From NCBI GenBank assembly GCA_022495005.1, contig JAGYXB010001324.1, positions 682,001 through 746,000 on the forward strand: a DNA stretch of 64,000 bases. The letters are read 5' to 3'. How positions within the stretch are numbered: position 1 is the stretch's first letter; every line of letters begins with the position of its first letter. A program made the position numbers and the translations under genes. Below are positions 35,190 through 47,730 of the stretch, piece after piece. The DNA comes from Rhyacophila brunnea (lineage: Eukaryota > Arthropoda > Insecta > Trichoptera > Rhyacophilidae). The notes under the pieces are model-generated. The model ran no database searches. It was not told where the DNA came from and was given only the letters and a program-made list of their open reading frames with translations.

Positions 35190-36052
35190 AAAAATTTATG
35201 TTAACATTGTCTAGTTTTTCTCTAGATATTTTAGCCGTGCATTTCAATAAGTTTAAAATAACCATGTAAAGTTATTCCACCATTGTTTCTGCGAAAAAAA
35301 ATTAACTCTTTAAGTCCGTGCCATCGTTTATTAATGCTTTATATTAAAATAATAATAACAAACATATTAAGTATTATTTCGTTGTAATTGTTCAACCCTC
35401 TGTATAACACGGGAATAATTATTGTTGTTGTTATTAAAAGATATTTTGTTTTTTTATGTGGATTTGTTGCTTACTGCATGGATTACGTGTCCATATGGAG
35501 GCAATCTATATTTTATAAGTAGGGGAAAGAGTTGTACTTTAGGACATTTTTTTAAAAAATTATTATTGTACAGCCATATTTTATTCGAGTATGAAAACTT
35601 TTTAGCCCTGCATAGATAGTGACTGAAGTGAGCTTTTAGCTAACAATCATTAAGCTATCATCAATACGTACATCACTATTCACCAGTGGCGAAGGCTCCG
35701 TACTAAGCGAATATTTAAAGCTTACCTTATATTTTCAAGTATTTAATTTAAATAAATAAATATCTATATTGTCTAGGACTAGGTTATAATAAAAATATTG
35801 ATTGTCATCTCTCGTCGTTATTTATAAGTAGAGCGTTTAATTTAGTCAAGTTTCTAATCAAAAATAAATGACGGAACGCCACAACGACATTTTCACAACA
35901 ATTTATATGATAAATATTTGTTTTTAACTGGCAGTTATACATTAAACAAACTTTTTTGTTAGCAATGCGTATTGTTTGGTAAAGAAAAGTATGCGTGGAA
36001 TTCTACTGCTATAAGTGAATTAAATAATTTGAGAAATTCAGCGGTGAAACCT
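35190..36052. other. Gene-free stretch between gene 2 and gene 3
   Basis: No family-type signal exon with a good donor was found. A weak one at 35198 (MLTLSSFSLDILA before GTGCAT) cannot be supported. Confidence 0.4.
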
Positions 36053-36215
36053 ATGACCAGTGTGTCGTTGTCATTAGTGTGCACCTATTCATCAGTAGTA
36101 ATATCGTAAGTATTATCTTCTTATTTCCCGTAAATTACCTGACAATTGTGCTCTTTTTCTCTGATCTCCACAACTTAGCTCTTTCCAAAAGTCACCCTTC
36201 ACCACTGCTATTCAT
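36053..36215 (-). repeat. Dispersed repeat F copy 2
   Basis: Reverse complement of 22310-22440, ending CCAAAAGTCACCCTTCACCAC. It contains a signal-like frame before a GTAAGT, which is therefore repeat-derived. Confidence 0.65.
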
Positions 36216-36240
36216 TGTTGAATCAGTTAACAGTTGGCTT

Positions 36241-36984
36241 TTTATATGACAATAATGGTTCTACCTTAGGACATAGTGGTATATATGAATATATTATATA
36301 GTTTTTATAATGTAAAAATGAACCAGAACATGAGAAATAATATGTTTTTTAATACGTAGATAATACCTATATTACATTTTTTATTGCAAATAAGGTAATG
36401 TGGGGATACAATATTGAAGGATGACACGCGCGGTGTATTGTTGGAGTTGGCAATACTTTCACTATGACTATTCCACTGCGACCAACGATGATGTCGTTGG
36501 TTAAGGGGAATACAAAATGAGTTCATTGCTTTCTTATGAATTTTACAGTACATTCGGACATGTCCCAAGATAAAATCAGAATACCTATCGTTTCAAGATA
36601 CAACCAAACATACCTTTGACAAAGTAAATTTTCTAAGCAATATAGATATATTTTTTTAACAAATTATTTGATAGATTGCTTACTTAATCAATGCTGTGAC
36701 AGTATTGCATAATAAAATATCGATAATTATTGAGATTACCTTGTTTTTATACGTTTCGGAAATGAAAACTAAATTTTAGGTAACACAGTTTTAGGTAAGG
36801 TAGCACAAAAGTAAATTAAGACTTGACGCTTCAAAGGATAACTGAAACTAAAATAGTTTAGTAAACAATAATAGAGAACAAAGTTTTCAACATAATTTGT
36901 AATTTCTATTGTCGCCGCTATAGTGATTTAATTTCTTGAGCAAATATCCCAATGTAAAACCGTCCCAAGGTACAACCCTTTCCC
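36241..36984. other. Gene-free stretch
   Basis: Nothing recognised. Confidence 0.4.
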
Positions 36985-37440
36985 CTATTTTACAACGTTT
37001 TTATTAGCTCATATTCTTATTTGTATGGTGGTTGTTTATCCAGTAAAAATCTTGCAATCGATTTTTAACTAACTTCCCGACTAGTTAGACATTTGAAACT
37101 TTTAGAATATATCATAAGAACACGATGCCAATGCATTCTTTTAATACTTTTAGCAATCTTTAAGTATAATTGAATTCATTTTCAGTTAATTCTGTTTTGT
37201 ATGAAAAGTTATTTCGGAAGAAATCCGTAATCCATTCCACTATTATTGGTTGCTAAGAGGGTGGTCCTAGCAAATAAATTATTAATATATTATACGTGCG
37301 TTACTATGGAAATCAAAATGACATTTCAGTATTCTATATTATTTGTTTTTTTGTTTTTATTTACTTCATATCAAGTACGAGTTTGAGCATATTGAGCATA
37401 ATAATTCCACAGAAAATTTAAAAACGTTGTTATATATAAA
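36985..37440 (+). repeat. Repeat G copy
   Basis: TTTTACAACGTTTTTATTAG, GACTAGTTAGACATTTGAAA, TATTGGTTGCTAAGAGGG and AAAAAGTTCTTTTTATCTTG, in the same orientation as 22553-22975. Confidence 0.75.
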
Positions 37441-37754
37441 CTTATATAAAAAGTTCTTTTTATCTTGTACTTAATTATTTTAAATTAACATTATGCATCA
37501 CGGTATTTTAAAATTATTATGAAATTTTATGTTCTCATAAACATCATAATGTTGTCTCGCTATACTATAATAAGACAGTCTAAGATGTGTATAGTAAAAT
37601 TAAAAATAAATCAAAAATTAAGCTTGCATTTCTTATTATCATACAAAATATCGCTAGATATATAAACTCATTTTAGAATAACATGAACACTCACAATTAA
37701 ATTATTGTTGACATAAGTAATATACAATAACTAATATTATCTTTCTTTTTACAG

Positions 37755-40700
37755 GGTGTCCAGCCATTGGGACTATTCCCGGACAATGTCAATCCGAAAC
37801 CACTAGGACTTTATCCAAGACCGTCGCTACCAATATTAGATCCACTCAGAAACAATGGCCCATATTACCCATTGGATAATTTACCACATCCCAATAATCC
37901 TCCACTTGGTAACACACCAAGTGGACCCCCTTCAAATTATCCGAATGTTCCCCAGTTTCCAAATAGCCCACGGTTGCCTGACCTCCCAAGCCCTCCAAAT
38001 GTTCCACCTTTTAATCCAAATGGTTATCCATTTACAAATAATCCACGTCAAGTACAAAACGTTCATGTTCCATATAACCCGTCTTTATTTCCTGATCGTG
38101 GGGTGGGTCCTGCTAGACCTCCGTCGCCGGCGATAAATCCTTTCAAATTTCCGTTCCCCTTTGTGGTAAAACCAAATCCACCCCAATTACCCCAGAAAGT
38201 AACCTACTCCATGCCAACGTTTCCTTTGAAGAAGGTTGATGTAACAACAAAGAAACCAGCACACACTTCATGCTGTTGTCACTATGAAGAAAGTGAACCA
38301 GATTACTACAGTGAAGAACCAGAAAAATGTGAAGATGAGATTGAAACTGAGTATCAATACGGTCATATAAATAAATGTGAAAGTGAAGATTATAATGAAG
38401 AAGAAGAAAAAGAAGACGAACCTTCGTGTAAACAAACACAAGAAGTATGTAAGACGCCAGAAGTTATTCCGGATGAGAAAACAACTGAACACTGTTCTAA
38501 GGAGCTGCCAATTCATGAAATTACTACAGAATCTCTTGTGATACCTGACGAGCTATATGAAGAAACTATAACTGAACTGCCAATTGTTGAAACAACAGAA
38601 GCTACTCCCGCACCATCAGGATGTGAAATTACAACGGCAATTGTCGCAGAAGAAACTACAATTGTAAATCATATTACTACGGGACCTTATGCGCCATATG
38701 AAGAAACGACAGTATATGTTCCTGAAGAGACAACTGTGGAATATACAGAGCCACTAATAGTTGAAACTACAACATATACTCCTGCAGCGCCTGGTAAACC
38801 TTATGAAGAGTCAACAATAGTTGTATATACCGAAGTGTGTGAAGACATGACCACAACAGAAGTATATGTGGAGACAACCACAGTTCCTGCTCCTTGTACT
38901 TCAACTGCGCAACCGTACGAAGAAACAACGTCTGTTTTATATACAGAACCACCCGTAGAAACCACAACAACAGAAGTCTATATCGAGATAACTACAACAG
39001 AATTGTATGTAGAAACAACCACAACTCCTGCTCAGTTATATGAAGAGACAACGACAGTTATATATACTGAATTGCCGAAAGAAACGACAACTTCAGTTTG
39101 TACAGGACCACCCACAGAAACGACAACGACAGAAGTATATGTCGAGCCAACGACAATTTCTGAAGCATATACGACGACAGTAGCTTATTATGAAATACCG
39201 ATAGAGACAACAACAGTTGTATATACTGAATTGCCGAAAGAAACGACAACTTCAGTTTGTACAGGACCACCCACAGAAACAACAACAACAGAAGTGTATG
39301 CGGAACCAACCACAACTACTGTTGCATATACGACAACGGTGAGCGATTATGAAGCACCGATAGAGACAACGACAGTTGTGTATACCGAATCAAACCAACG
39401 ACAATTTCTGAAGCATATACGACGACAGTAGCTTCTTATGAAATACCGATAGAGACAACGACAGTTGTATATACCAAATTACCGACAGAAACTACAACCT
39501 CAAATTGTACTGGATCACCCACAGAAACAACAACAACAGAAGTGTATGCGGAACCAACCACAACTACTGTTACATATACGACCACGGTGGCTTATTATGA
39601 AGCACCGATAGAGACAACACAGTTGTGTATACCGAATTTCCAACAGAAACAACAACGACAGTAGTATATGTTGAACCAACCACAATTTCTGAAATATATA
39701 CGACGACAGTGGTTTATTATGAAATACCGATAGAGACAACGACAGTTGTATATACTGAATTACCTAAAGAAACGACAACCTCAGTTTGTACTGGACCACC
39801 CACAGAAACAACAACTACAGAAGTGTATGCGGAACCAACCACAACTAATGTTACATATACGACAATGGTGAGCTATTATGAAGCACCGATAGAGACAACG
39901 ACAGTTGTGTATACCGAATTACCAACAGAAACAACAACGATAGTAGTGTATGTTGAACCAATCACAATTTCTGAAATATATACGACAACAGTGGCTTATT
40001 ATGAAATACCAATAGAGACAACGACAGTTGTATATACTGAATTACCTAAAAAAACGACAACCTCAGTTTGTACTGGACCACCCACAGTAACAACAACTAC
40101 AGAAGTGTATGCGGAACCAACCACAACTAATGTTGCATATACGACAACGGTGAGCGATTATGAAGCACCGATAGAGACAACGACAGTTGTGTATACCGAA
40201 TTACCAACAGAAACAACAACGACAGTAGTATATGTTGAACCAACCACAATTTCTGAAATATATACGACGACAGTGGCTTATTATGAAATACCGATAGAGA
40301 CAACGACAGTTGTATATACCAAATTACCGACAGAAACTACAACCTCAGTTTGTACTGGATCACCCACAGAAACAACAACAACAGAAGTGTATGCGGAACC
40401 AACCACAACTACTGTTACATATACGACCACGGTGGCTTATTATGAAGCACCGATAGAGACAACGACAGTTGTGTATACCGAATTTCTAACAGAAACAACA
40501 ACGACAGTAGTATATGTTGAACCAACCACAATTTCTGAAATATATACGACGACAGTGGCTTATTATGAAATACCGATAGAGACAACGACAGTTGTATATA
40601 CTGAATTACCGACAGAAACAACAACCTCAGTTTGTACTGGACCACCCACAGAAACAACAACAACAGAAGTGTATGCGGAACCAACCACAACTATTGTTAC

Positions 40701-42735
40701 ATATACGACCACGGTGGTTTATTATGAAGCACCGATAGAGACAACGACAGTTGTGTATACCGAATTACCAACAGAAACAACAACAATAGCAGTGTATGTT
40801 GAAACAACCACAATTTCTGAAATATATACGACGACAGTGGCTTATTATGAAATACCGATAGAAACAACGACAGTTGTATATACTGAATTACCTAACGAAA
40901 CGACAACCTCAGTTTTTACTGGACCACCCACAGAAACAACAATAACAGAAGTGTATGCGGAACCAACCACAACTAATGTTACATATACGACAATGGTGAG
41001 CTATTATGAAGCACCGATAGAGACAACGACAGTTGTGTATACCGAATTACCAACAGAAACAACAACGACAGAAGTATACGTTGAACTAACGACTATTTCT
41101 GAAACATATACGACGACATTAGCTTATTATGAAATACCAGTAGAAACAACGACAGTCGCGTATACCGAATTACCAAAAGAAATCACAACGGAAGCCCACG
41201 TAGAAACAACCACAACTCCTGTTTCATATACGACAGCAGTCACTTATTATGAAACATCGATAGAAATAACTACAGGTGTAGTATATGTAGACACAACAAC
41301 GACAGAAGCATATTTGGAAACAACAACAGTTATATATACAGAACCAGTCACTACAACTACAATAATTTATACTGAACCATCGACAGAAACAACTACAACA
41401 GAAGTGTATATTGAAGACACTACCAGTCTAGCATTGTACACTTCAACTCATATACCATATGACTTATCTACAACTACATTATATACAGAAACAACAACTA
41501 TTCCAGAATCTTCTACAATAGTTATTCAACCATATGAAGACACAACAACATCTGTATATACTGAAATACCAACAGAAATTACGACCATAATTTATACTGA
41601 GATACCAACAGAAACAAGTACGACAGAAGTATATGACGTAAGCACAACAACTACTACCAGTAAGTTGTATGAAGAATCAACAAATGTTCTATACACAGAA
41701 ACTACAACTAATGTTTATACCGAACCAGTCACAGAAACAAATTATACTGAAACAACAATAAAACCAACCCAGGAAAAACCGTTAGAAACCACTACAAATA
41801 CTGTAGAGTCAAGCAGTATTGTTTATGAAACTACAACAGAAGAAATAAGCACATATATACCAATAGTCGAAACAACGACTTTGCCAGTAGAGATTTCGAG
41901 TAATACTAGACCTTTTGATTCTACTGAAAGTACACCAAACTTTTCTGATATAGTTTATACACAAGAATATACAAGTGTTGCACCTTTTATTGGAGATAAT
42001 GTAGAAACTACACTAAGTTCAGTAGATATCACAACTCTGCCAGTAGAAATACATACTACATCAAATATTCCTTTTGATCCTACTGAAAGTACACCGAATT
42101 TTTCCGATGATGTGTTCACACAAGTATACTCAAGTGTTGGGCCTGCTATTGAAGAAAGTACAGAAACTACACAAGATTCAATAGAAACTACTACTGTTAC
42201 AGAAGAAGTACCAGTAGAAACTACAACACCATTAGTTGAGATTGTTGAAACAACTCAAACTTTATCAGATACAACTACAGTTTCAGAAATAGAATCAACA
42301 ACTATTGGAATAGAAAATTATGTTCTGGACTCTACAACAATAACAGCAGAAACATCAACCGTTGTTGAAATTCCAATAGAACAAGAAACTACAACAGTTA
42401 TTGATATACCAATTGATACTACAACAATAATAGAATTTTTGGAAGAAACAACGACTTTTTTGCCGGAAGACTATGAAAATTACGATTATGGTGACGAAGA
42501 AACCACTACCATTTTCTATGAAACTTCAGAAGAAGAAGACGTGACAACTGAAATTGCCACAGAGACGACAACTGAAGAAACTCCCTCATTGACTACAGAA
42601 TATATCCCTGCAGATACAACTATAGTGCCAGATGAGACGACAATGCCCCCAACAGATATCTTAGAAGAAACTACTATTCCACCAACAGATATCCCCGCTG
42701 AAACAACTTTACCTCCAAGTACTGTTCCGTCATAG
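37755..42735 (+). CDS. Giant Pro/Thr-rich mucin-like secreted protein, last exon with two frame breaks (gene 3)
   Basis: A CTTTTTACAG acceptor at 37754 opens a phase-0 frame starting GVQPLGLFPDNVNPKPLGL; no good ATG precedes it, so a signal exon is missing (candidate 26084). Order: Pro-rich head to about 38240 with PNNPPLGNTPSGPPSNYP; Cys/acidic patch 38260-38460 with SCCCHYEESEPDYYSEE and EEEEKEDEPSC; then Thr-rich ETTT repeats to the TAG at 42733. The frame breaks at 39390 and 39618; against the 282-bp repeat these are losses of 34 and 1 nt. Net shift is 2, so they do not compensate, yet about 3.1 kb stay open afterwards. Either a recent lesion or an assembly error. Dense Thr suggests O-glycosylation. 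No known domain. Confidence 0.75.
39050..41190 (+). repeat. Coding tandem array, 282-bp higher-order unit
   Basis: The landmark GCACCGATAGAGACAAC occurs at 39354, 39602, 39883, 40165, 40447, 40729 and 41011. Spacings are 248, 281, 282, 282, 282 and 282. Each unit is 94 residues built of a 41-residue half (containing VYVEPTTISEIYTTTVAYYE) and a 53-residue half (containing SVCTGPPTETTTTEVYAEPT). Conserved spacing but for the two short intervals shows exactly where sequence was lost. Confidence 0.9.
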
Positions 42736-43369
42736 ATTACAGATACGCCAGTTGATGTTAGACACAACAATGCCACCAAATATTCAAGTGGTAAATACAA
42801 TTTTACTCCGGAAAACGCTGTGATCTTTTACAAATTTGTACAATATACGTTTTCATCGGTGGTCGGTCTGTGATCAGTAATAACTTTGACCAAAACGTGG
42901 TAAATAATCTGATATCTCTTCAGATTTAAACTGTTTTTTAGGTAAATCAGACGACTAGTGATCAAAGTGACAGATGACATAAACAAAAACTATAAAATGT
43001 ATACTGTAAAATCAGGAAACTGATAAATTAATGGTCCTGTTCAAACAATAACAATATTAAGGTGGTATACACTGTTTCGCAACACTTCTGATCACTGTGG
43101 GTCTATGGGTCTATAGTCTATCTATACTGATGAAAAAAGAGAATATTATGTTTTTTTAATTATTTTTAAGTTAGATATAATTACGTATATAAAATAAAAT
43201 AAATTAAAAAAAAATATTTTTTTGTAAACCTTCATTATTATACACACAATAATTCAAATCGAACCCAGGGTATCGCTGGACAGAAGAAGTGGAAAAAGTT
43301 TTCTGTTAGCTTGGTAACCCACGACAAAAAAATCATCCAATTGTTGATTGAGCACCAAACAAAAAAACC
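42736..43369. other. 3' flank of gene 3
   Basis: An AT-rich region with AATAAAATAAATTAAA at about 43192-43208, a plausible polyadenylation region. No other features. Confidence 0.45.
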
Positions 43370-43503
43370 ATCGTACAAAAAACCACCAAAACACCAAACC
43401 ATTAAACCACTAAACCACCAAACTACCAAACAAAAAACACCAAGCCACCAAACTACCAAACTGCCAAACCAATAAACCACCAAAACACCAAACCACGAAA
43501 CCA
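43370..43503 (+). repeat. Cryptic (ACCAAACC)n microsatellite
   Basis: Irregular repetition of ACCACCAAACACCAAACC and variants. The minus-strand frame across it is Val/Phe/Gly-rich only because of the repeat. Confidence 0.75.
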
Positions 43504-43930
43504 TAATAAAAATAATAAATGGTGACATATTATTGTAATGATGATTCATGCCTTTCAGATTCAGTGATTGCAGTCATATGAGTTAGGATAAGTATATGCT
43601 CAGAATATCAGTCTTATGCGACATTTCTTTTACCACGAGAAAAAATAGGCTATAAACGCAGTTCTCAGTTCCCAATGAATACGAAAATAATATTCATCAG
43701 AATCACCACCGCCTTGCGCTACAGAGAATTTTCCAGGGTTTTTGCAAGGCGGTTTCATAAGCCCTGGTCGAATTCAAATTAGCTATGACCGATGCGGGTT
43801 GACGAGTTGCCGGTACAAATTTCCTTTGACTTCGCATCAAGTAGAGTAGTTCGCATGCCAAAAACCTTAAAGAAACCTATATAGTAAATGCGAGGTATCC
43901 ATAAAGGCATCTAGGAAAAAAATTACAAAT

Positions 43931-44330
43931 TCAAATTCAAATTTATTTATTTTACATAATGTAATGAACATAACAAATTATAAATTTAAAGCGTTCAAGA
44001 CATGACATAAAATAAGTGTTAACAATTAAAACCACATTACCACTAAAAAAACTTAATAACCACCACAATATAAGCTCATTGTTAGACCGAAACATAACAA
44101 AACAGATCTGAAAGCTACAAAGATACACAGCATCCATAGGAGTTTGTAAATTTTTGCATAATTTGGCTGCACTTATTACACATAGCCACGAGACAGCAGA
44201 TGAGCCATACGTTTGTTGCCACTATTAACATATCTAAACCAGCTGTTTCAAATAAATTCAACTTCACCATAGCAGCGTATGTGACTACATCGAGGTACTC
44301 GGACATACCTGCAGACATGTGAGTGTAGAG
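43931..44330 (-). repeat. Jockey-like LINE 3' fragment
   Basis: AAATTTATTTATTTTACATA tail, then GAACATAACAAATTATAAAT and GTTCAAGACATGACATAAAA, in the order of other family tails. The region up to 44330 is degraded. Confidence 0.45.
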
Positions 44331-44534
44331 ACCGCTGTAGCTGCCGCGCCGCCGCGGAGCCTCGCGTCAAGCTTGTCAGTCTCTAGTATTAAAGTTCAGC
44401 AGAACTTGGATGCCATCAACTATATTCTTTATCGATTTATGGTCATCTTTAATTCTGTTTTATGTCAAGCATACATCTAAGATACGCGCATCTAACAAGC
44501 TTGCGTGTAGAATCGGCAAGCTAAATTTTTATTA

Positions 44535-44763
44535 CTTTTTTCGATCATGTCTGATCCTAATAAGATCATATGGGTTTCCAAAGAGTGGAAGTTTGTATAA
44601 CAGATTTTGTTTTTACGAGAAATGGATGTTAGCCCCTTGCTCAACCTATTAGGTCCATACTCTGACTCATACAATTAAAAAAACAATATGTGTACTTGCC
44701 AGACCCAGGATTCGAACCTCGACGATATAAGGCGATGCTTAAGCCGCGCGGCCATCGTGGGTG
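44535..44763 (-). mobile_element. SINE family S, copy 4
   Basis: TTCGATCATGTCTGATCCTA at the left, AACCTATTAGGTCCATACTC core, GGATTCGAACCTCGACG B-box region and AAGCCGCGCGGCCATCGTGG head at the right. Confidence 0.85.
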
Positions 44764-44786
44764 TTAGTTAGTTAGCATTGCTTAGT

Positions 44787-45520
44787 AGTGATTATTTATT
44801 TATTTCTTTTTAAGAAAACAAAACCATGCGGAATGTATCATAAATCAAAATTCAGGACGTTCACAACATGAGATTTACATTATTACAAAATATTACCCTC
44901 ACAAGAGAGAAGAAAAAATTAAAAAATATAAACAATTTTATTCAGTAAAATACAGTTTCAAAAACAAAAAAACATAGCACATCACTAAAATGTTTTTGGG
45001 GAGCGCAATGACTAGTCTTGCATCCCTCGTTAATGGTGCGTGATAGTCTTGACTCGAGAAAACAGTTCTGATCTAGAATAGGTCATGGCAGCGACCACGT
45101 AGTTAATTGACAGACTCATAATATATTTTATTTAAATTCTTGAGGAAGCAAGGATTGGAAACCATCCCTCGTGATAGCAGACAAAAATGTCTCAAGATCA
45201 GAAGTGACCTACGAGATTCAAGAGAGTGAAAAGTGAGCATGCCTTATAGAAAGGCAGTCGGAAAGTAATCGTTTGACAGAAAGGAAAATAGTTATAGGTA
45301 TGTCTTAAAATAAGGACATCGAAGATATTTCTTCTGGACGCGCTCTAAAATAAGCTTGTTGGAAACTTTATAAAGACTCCAGATAATAGATCCATATTCA
45401 AAAATACTACGCACTAACGAAACGTAGAGTGTTTGACATTTTGGATTTTTGGAAAGTTTGGTTTGTCGTATAATGAATCCTAGAACCTTACTTTCACGTA
45501 GAGCTATAAAATATATTGTA
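44787..45520 (-). pseudogene. Jockey/R1-like LINE 3' part with RT C-terminal relic
   Basis: Left tail TTATTTATTTATTTC and GACGTTCACAACATGAGA. At 45260-45440 the minus strand reads TLYVSLVRSIFEYGSIIWSL, then YKVSNKLILERVQKKYLRC. This matches the LVRSxLEYxSxVWxP...IExVQrRF stretch after the RT core of Jockey/R1/CR1-type LINEs. It identifies the whole tail family (3014, 5876, 43931, 55655) as LINE 3' ends. Confidence 0.7.
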
Positions 45521-45880
45521 CTAAACTTATAATAATAATAATTAAAACCGCAATTGTGTAAAAGTTACAATTATAGTTTTTTTTCACCACCAAATAGCAA
45601 ATCTTTCACCACAATAAATTTGCTACCATAAGAAGTAGTACAAGGCAGTTAATTATATATTATTATTAAAGGTATTATGACAAAATTAAGATACTTATTT
45701 GACATATTACGCTGGGTGTCATAATTAATGGTAATCTGATCAAACAGAACATTGCCAAATATTAATATTCGCACTTATAGGTATACTGATAAAATATAGG
45801 GTATCCACGCGTGATATTATTTTTTTACCTATTTGTTAATTTTATAATCATTTACTAGCATGGCGGCAGGTTGTCTAGAG
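45521..45880. other. Gene-free AT-rich stretch
   Basis: Nothing recognised. Confidence 0.45.
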
Positions 45881-45887
45881 CAGCGGT

Positions 45888-46055
45888 TGGCAACCCAAAT
45901 GCATGGGCGTGCCACAAAGGTAATTCAAAGTACTGGACACTCAGCGTGCCACTGAAATAAAACTAGTAAATTCATTGTAAGACAACTTTATTTCGACTAT
46001 AATAATACACGCTACATCAAAACATAACAAAAATACAATATTTAAACATTAGTGC
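45888..46055 (+). mobile_element. hAT-type element end
   Basis: CAGCGGTTGGCAACCCAAAT and GCGTGCCACAAAGG have the look of a hAT 5' terminus (CAGxGGTTxxCAAxC). No matching right end was identified. Confidence 0.45.
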
Positions 46056-46140
46056 AAAAAAGTAAGACACCAACAGACAGCCAGGGCGCGAAAAGAGAAA
46101 GAGACGTAGGTTCGATTCCTGCCGGGTGTCTTACTTTTTT
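46056..46140 (+). other. tRNA-like hairpin with T-arm
   Basis: AAAAAAGTAAGACACC and GGTGTCTTACTTTTTT are perfect 16-bp inverted repeats. Just inside the right arm is GTAGGTTCGATTCCTGC, a canonical B box with a 5-bp T stem. The inner part of the inverted repeat could act as a tRNA acceptor stem. The A-box and anticodon-arm regions are poor, so a functional tRNA is unlikely. Confidence 0.4.
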
Positions 46141-46239
46141 CGAAAAAGATTTTTCTATTGGCTATATTTTCTCATGAGTGTTTTCAGAATGATTCGCTAT
46201 CGTAAAGCAGCGAATACGGTAGGGAATCATGGCACCTTA

Positions 46240-46615
46240 CAAAGGCTCAGAGTAACCGTATACTGCGCTTCGAAAACAGATGTTTGCGACAAATTATGAC
46301 TTTAGGAGCAACGAGGAGATAAGAGAACGCACCAAGCAGCCTGTCATCACGCTGAAAGTGAAGAGGCGACGTTGGACCTGGCTCGGCCACGTGCTGCGGA
46401 TGCCAGAAAAGAACCTCAACCTGGCTTGCCTATTTTTCATGGAAGACCGCTAAATACTATCTACAGAGTGTATACGGCGGAGCTAGGGGATGCTGGTTTG
46501 ACCTGGAACGAAGCAAGTTGCAAGCGACAGGGATTGTTGGAGGCGCCGCGTGGTGTCCATATGCCCCAATTAAGGGGCGGATATGACCAAAGAAGAAGAA
46601 GAAGTTTTCGGACTA
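46240..46615 (+). pseudogene. RTE-like LINE 3' end with GAA-repeat tail
   Basis: The frames together show RRRWTWLGHVLRMPE, then TWNEASCKRQGLLEAPRG, with a frameshift between. This is the conserved WxGHVLRM...W..A...A.dR..W tail of RTE-type LINEs. The copy ends in (GAA)n, a typical microsatellite 3' tail. Confidence 0.7.
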
Positions 46616-46854
46616 CAGTTTGTCTGTTCAATAATTAGAATGGTACATTCTTAAATCTTGTTAATTATTCTTTGAATAAAAGAAATAGTTAATTAACCTT
46701 TAGAAATTCGACACGACTAATGAGATCATTTCCATGGCTGCTTACGCTAATGTGGTATGGCTATTTTATGTAGTCCCTTTTATTATGTATAAAATTTGAC
46801 CACTTCCAGGATATCTCTCGACGCCTGGCTATTCTTAGCAGTAGGTACGTCTCA

Positions 46855-47195
46855 ATTTTTGAATGCAGCCGGGGAAATAATGGGAACTGAAATACCTAAC
46901 GGGTAAGGAGAAGCAGGCAACCAATATAAAGTAAGGAAGAATACGGGATAAATTTTAAACACGTGTCAAGAATACATCATACGTCGAATACTGAGAACTG
47001 CTCTCGGTTTATGCATTGACGCTCATTTAATAGTGGTGTATTACACACAGTATTGCACGTCTATAATGCGTGGTTCATTTTCGTAGGACACTCACACATT
47101 CAAAACCCTGCGTCAAAATTTACTGTATTGATATATAGCCTATCGGATTTCTATTTATTATCTGTTCTGTGAATGCAGCCAATAGATATCAACTT
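46855..47195 (+). repeat. Dispersed repeat D, copy 1
   Basis: GGGAACTGAAATACCTAACG, GAGAACTGCTCTCGGTTTAT, GTAGGACACTCACACATTCA and CAAAACCCTGCG. The same order occurs at 57225-57540 (+) and 52010-52335 (-). No coding capacity. Confidence 0.75.
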
Positions 47196-47679
47196 GAACT
47201 TTCTAATTTTTCTTCTTTCGTGTCTTGTGTGTCGTCATTAGAATTTTGGGGGCTACATTTTCTAGGGTTTTTTTAACGTGGTTCACCCCTAGTGATATTG
47301 GCTCCGCAAACAGGTGATAGAATACCGATTTGTATCTTGTTTCTATAGGTGGCACTTTCATTTATGGATCCAAAATAATACTAATTTTACTGGCTCGAAC
47401 ATCATCAATAATGGTAACCCTACCAATACGATGTTACCACCAGCACGATGAAACAAAATTATATATTATTTGCAAAATAAACATCAATACAACTCAATAA
47501 TTAATTGTTATTAGAAACATTAATTAATATTATAATATTTGCTTTAGAATAAAATATAAATGTTATTAAAAGCGTCAATAGTGTCTTTTAGTGTACTGCT
47601 GCTGGACCAAGCAGGGGCCCAGATCTCCTACTAGTAATTGACTTGCCAATAATATTGTCAGAAACAGGGAATTTTCAAT
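47196..47679. other. 5' flank of gene 4
   Basis: AT-rich, with AAATATAAATG at about 47551 as a possible TATA-like element. Nothing was confirmed. Confidence 0.35.
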
Positions 47680-47730
47680 ATGTTGGCAAATTGCTGCTTA
47701 ATACTCTTGGCAGTATACGTGATAAGCCAG
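47680..47730 (+). CDS. Signal-peptide exon 1 of Ser-rich protein (gene 4)
   Basis: Seventeen codons, MLANCCLILLAVYVISQ, end in phase 0 at a GTATGC donor. Joined to the exon at 48833, cleavage is expected near GSNA|C, giving a mature protein starting C-S-I-K. Length and phase equal those of the exons at 26084 and 57035. The intron is 1102 bp and contains repeat E. Confidence 0.8.

Noticed and set aside
35334..35383. MLYIKIIITNILSIIS before GTAATT, possible signal exon
   Set aside because: It ends in phase 2 with AT-rich composition and no similarity to the 51-nt family exons.
36053..36105. Signal-like frame (MTSVSLSLVCTYSSVVIS) ending at a GTAAGT, possible first exon of gene 3
   Set aside because: It ends in phase 2, which does not match the phase-0 exon at 37755, and it lies in dispersed repeat F, whose reverse copy is at 22310.
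43238..43549. 103-residue Val/Trp/Gly-rich minus frame
   Set aside because: Translation of the ACCAAACC microsatellite.
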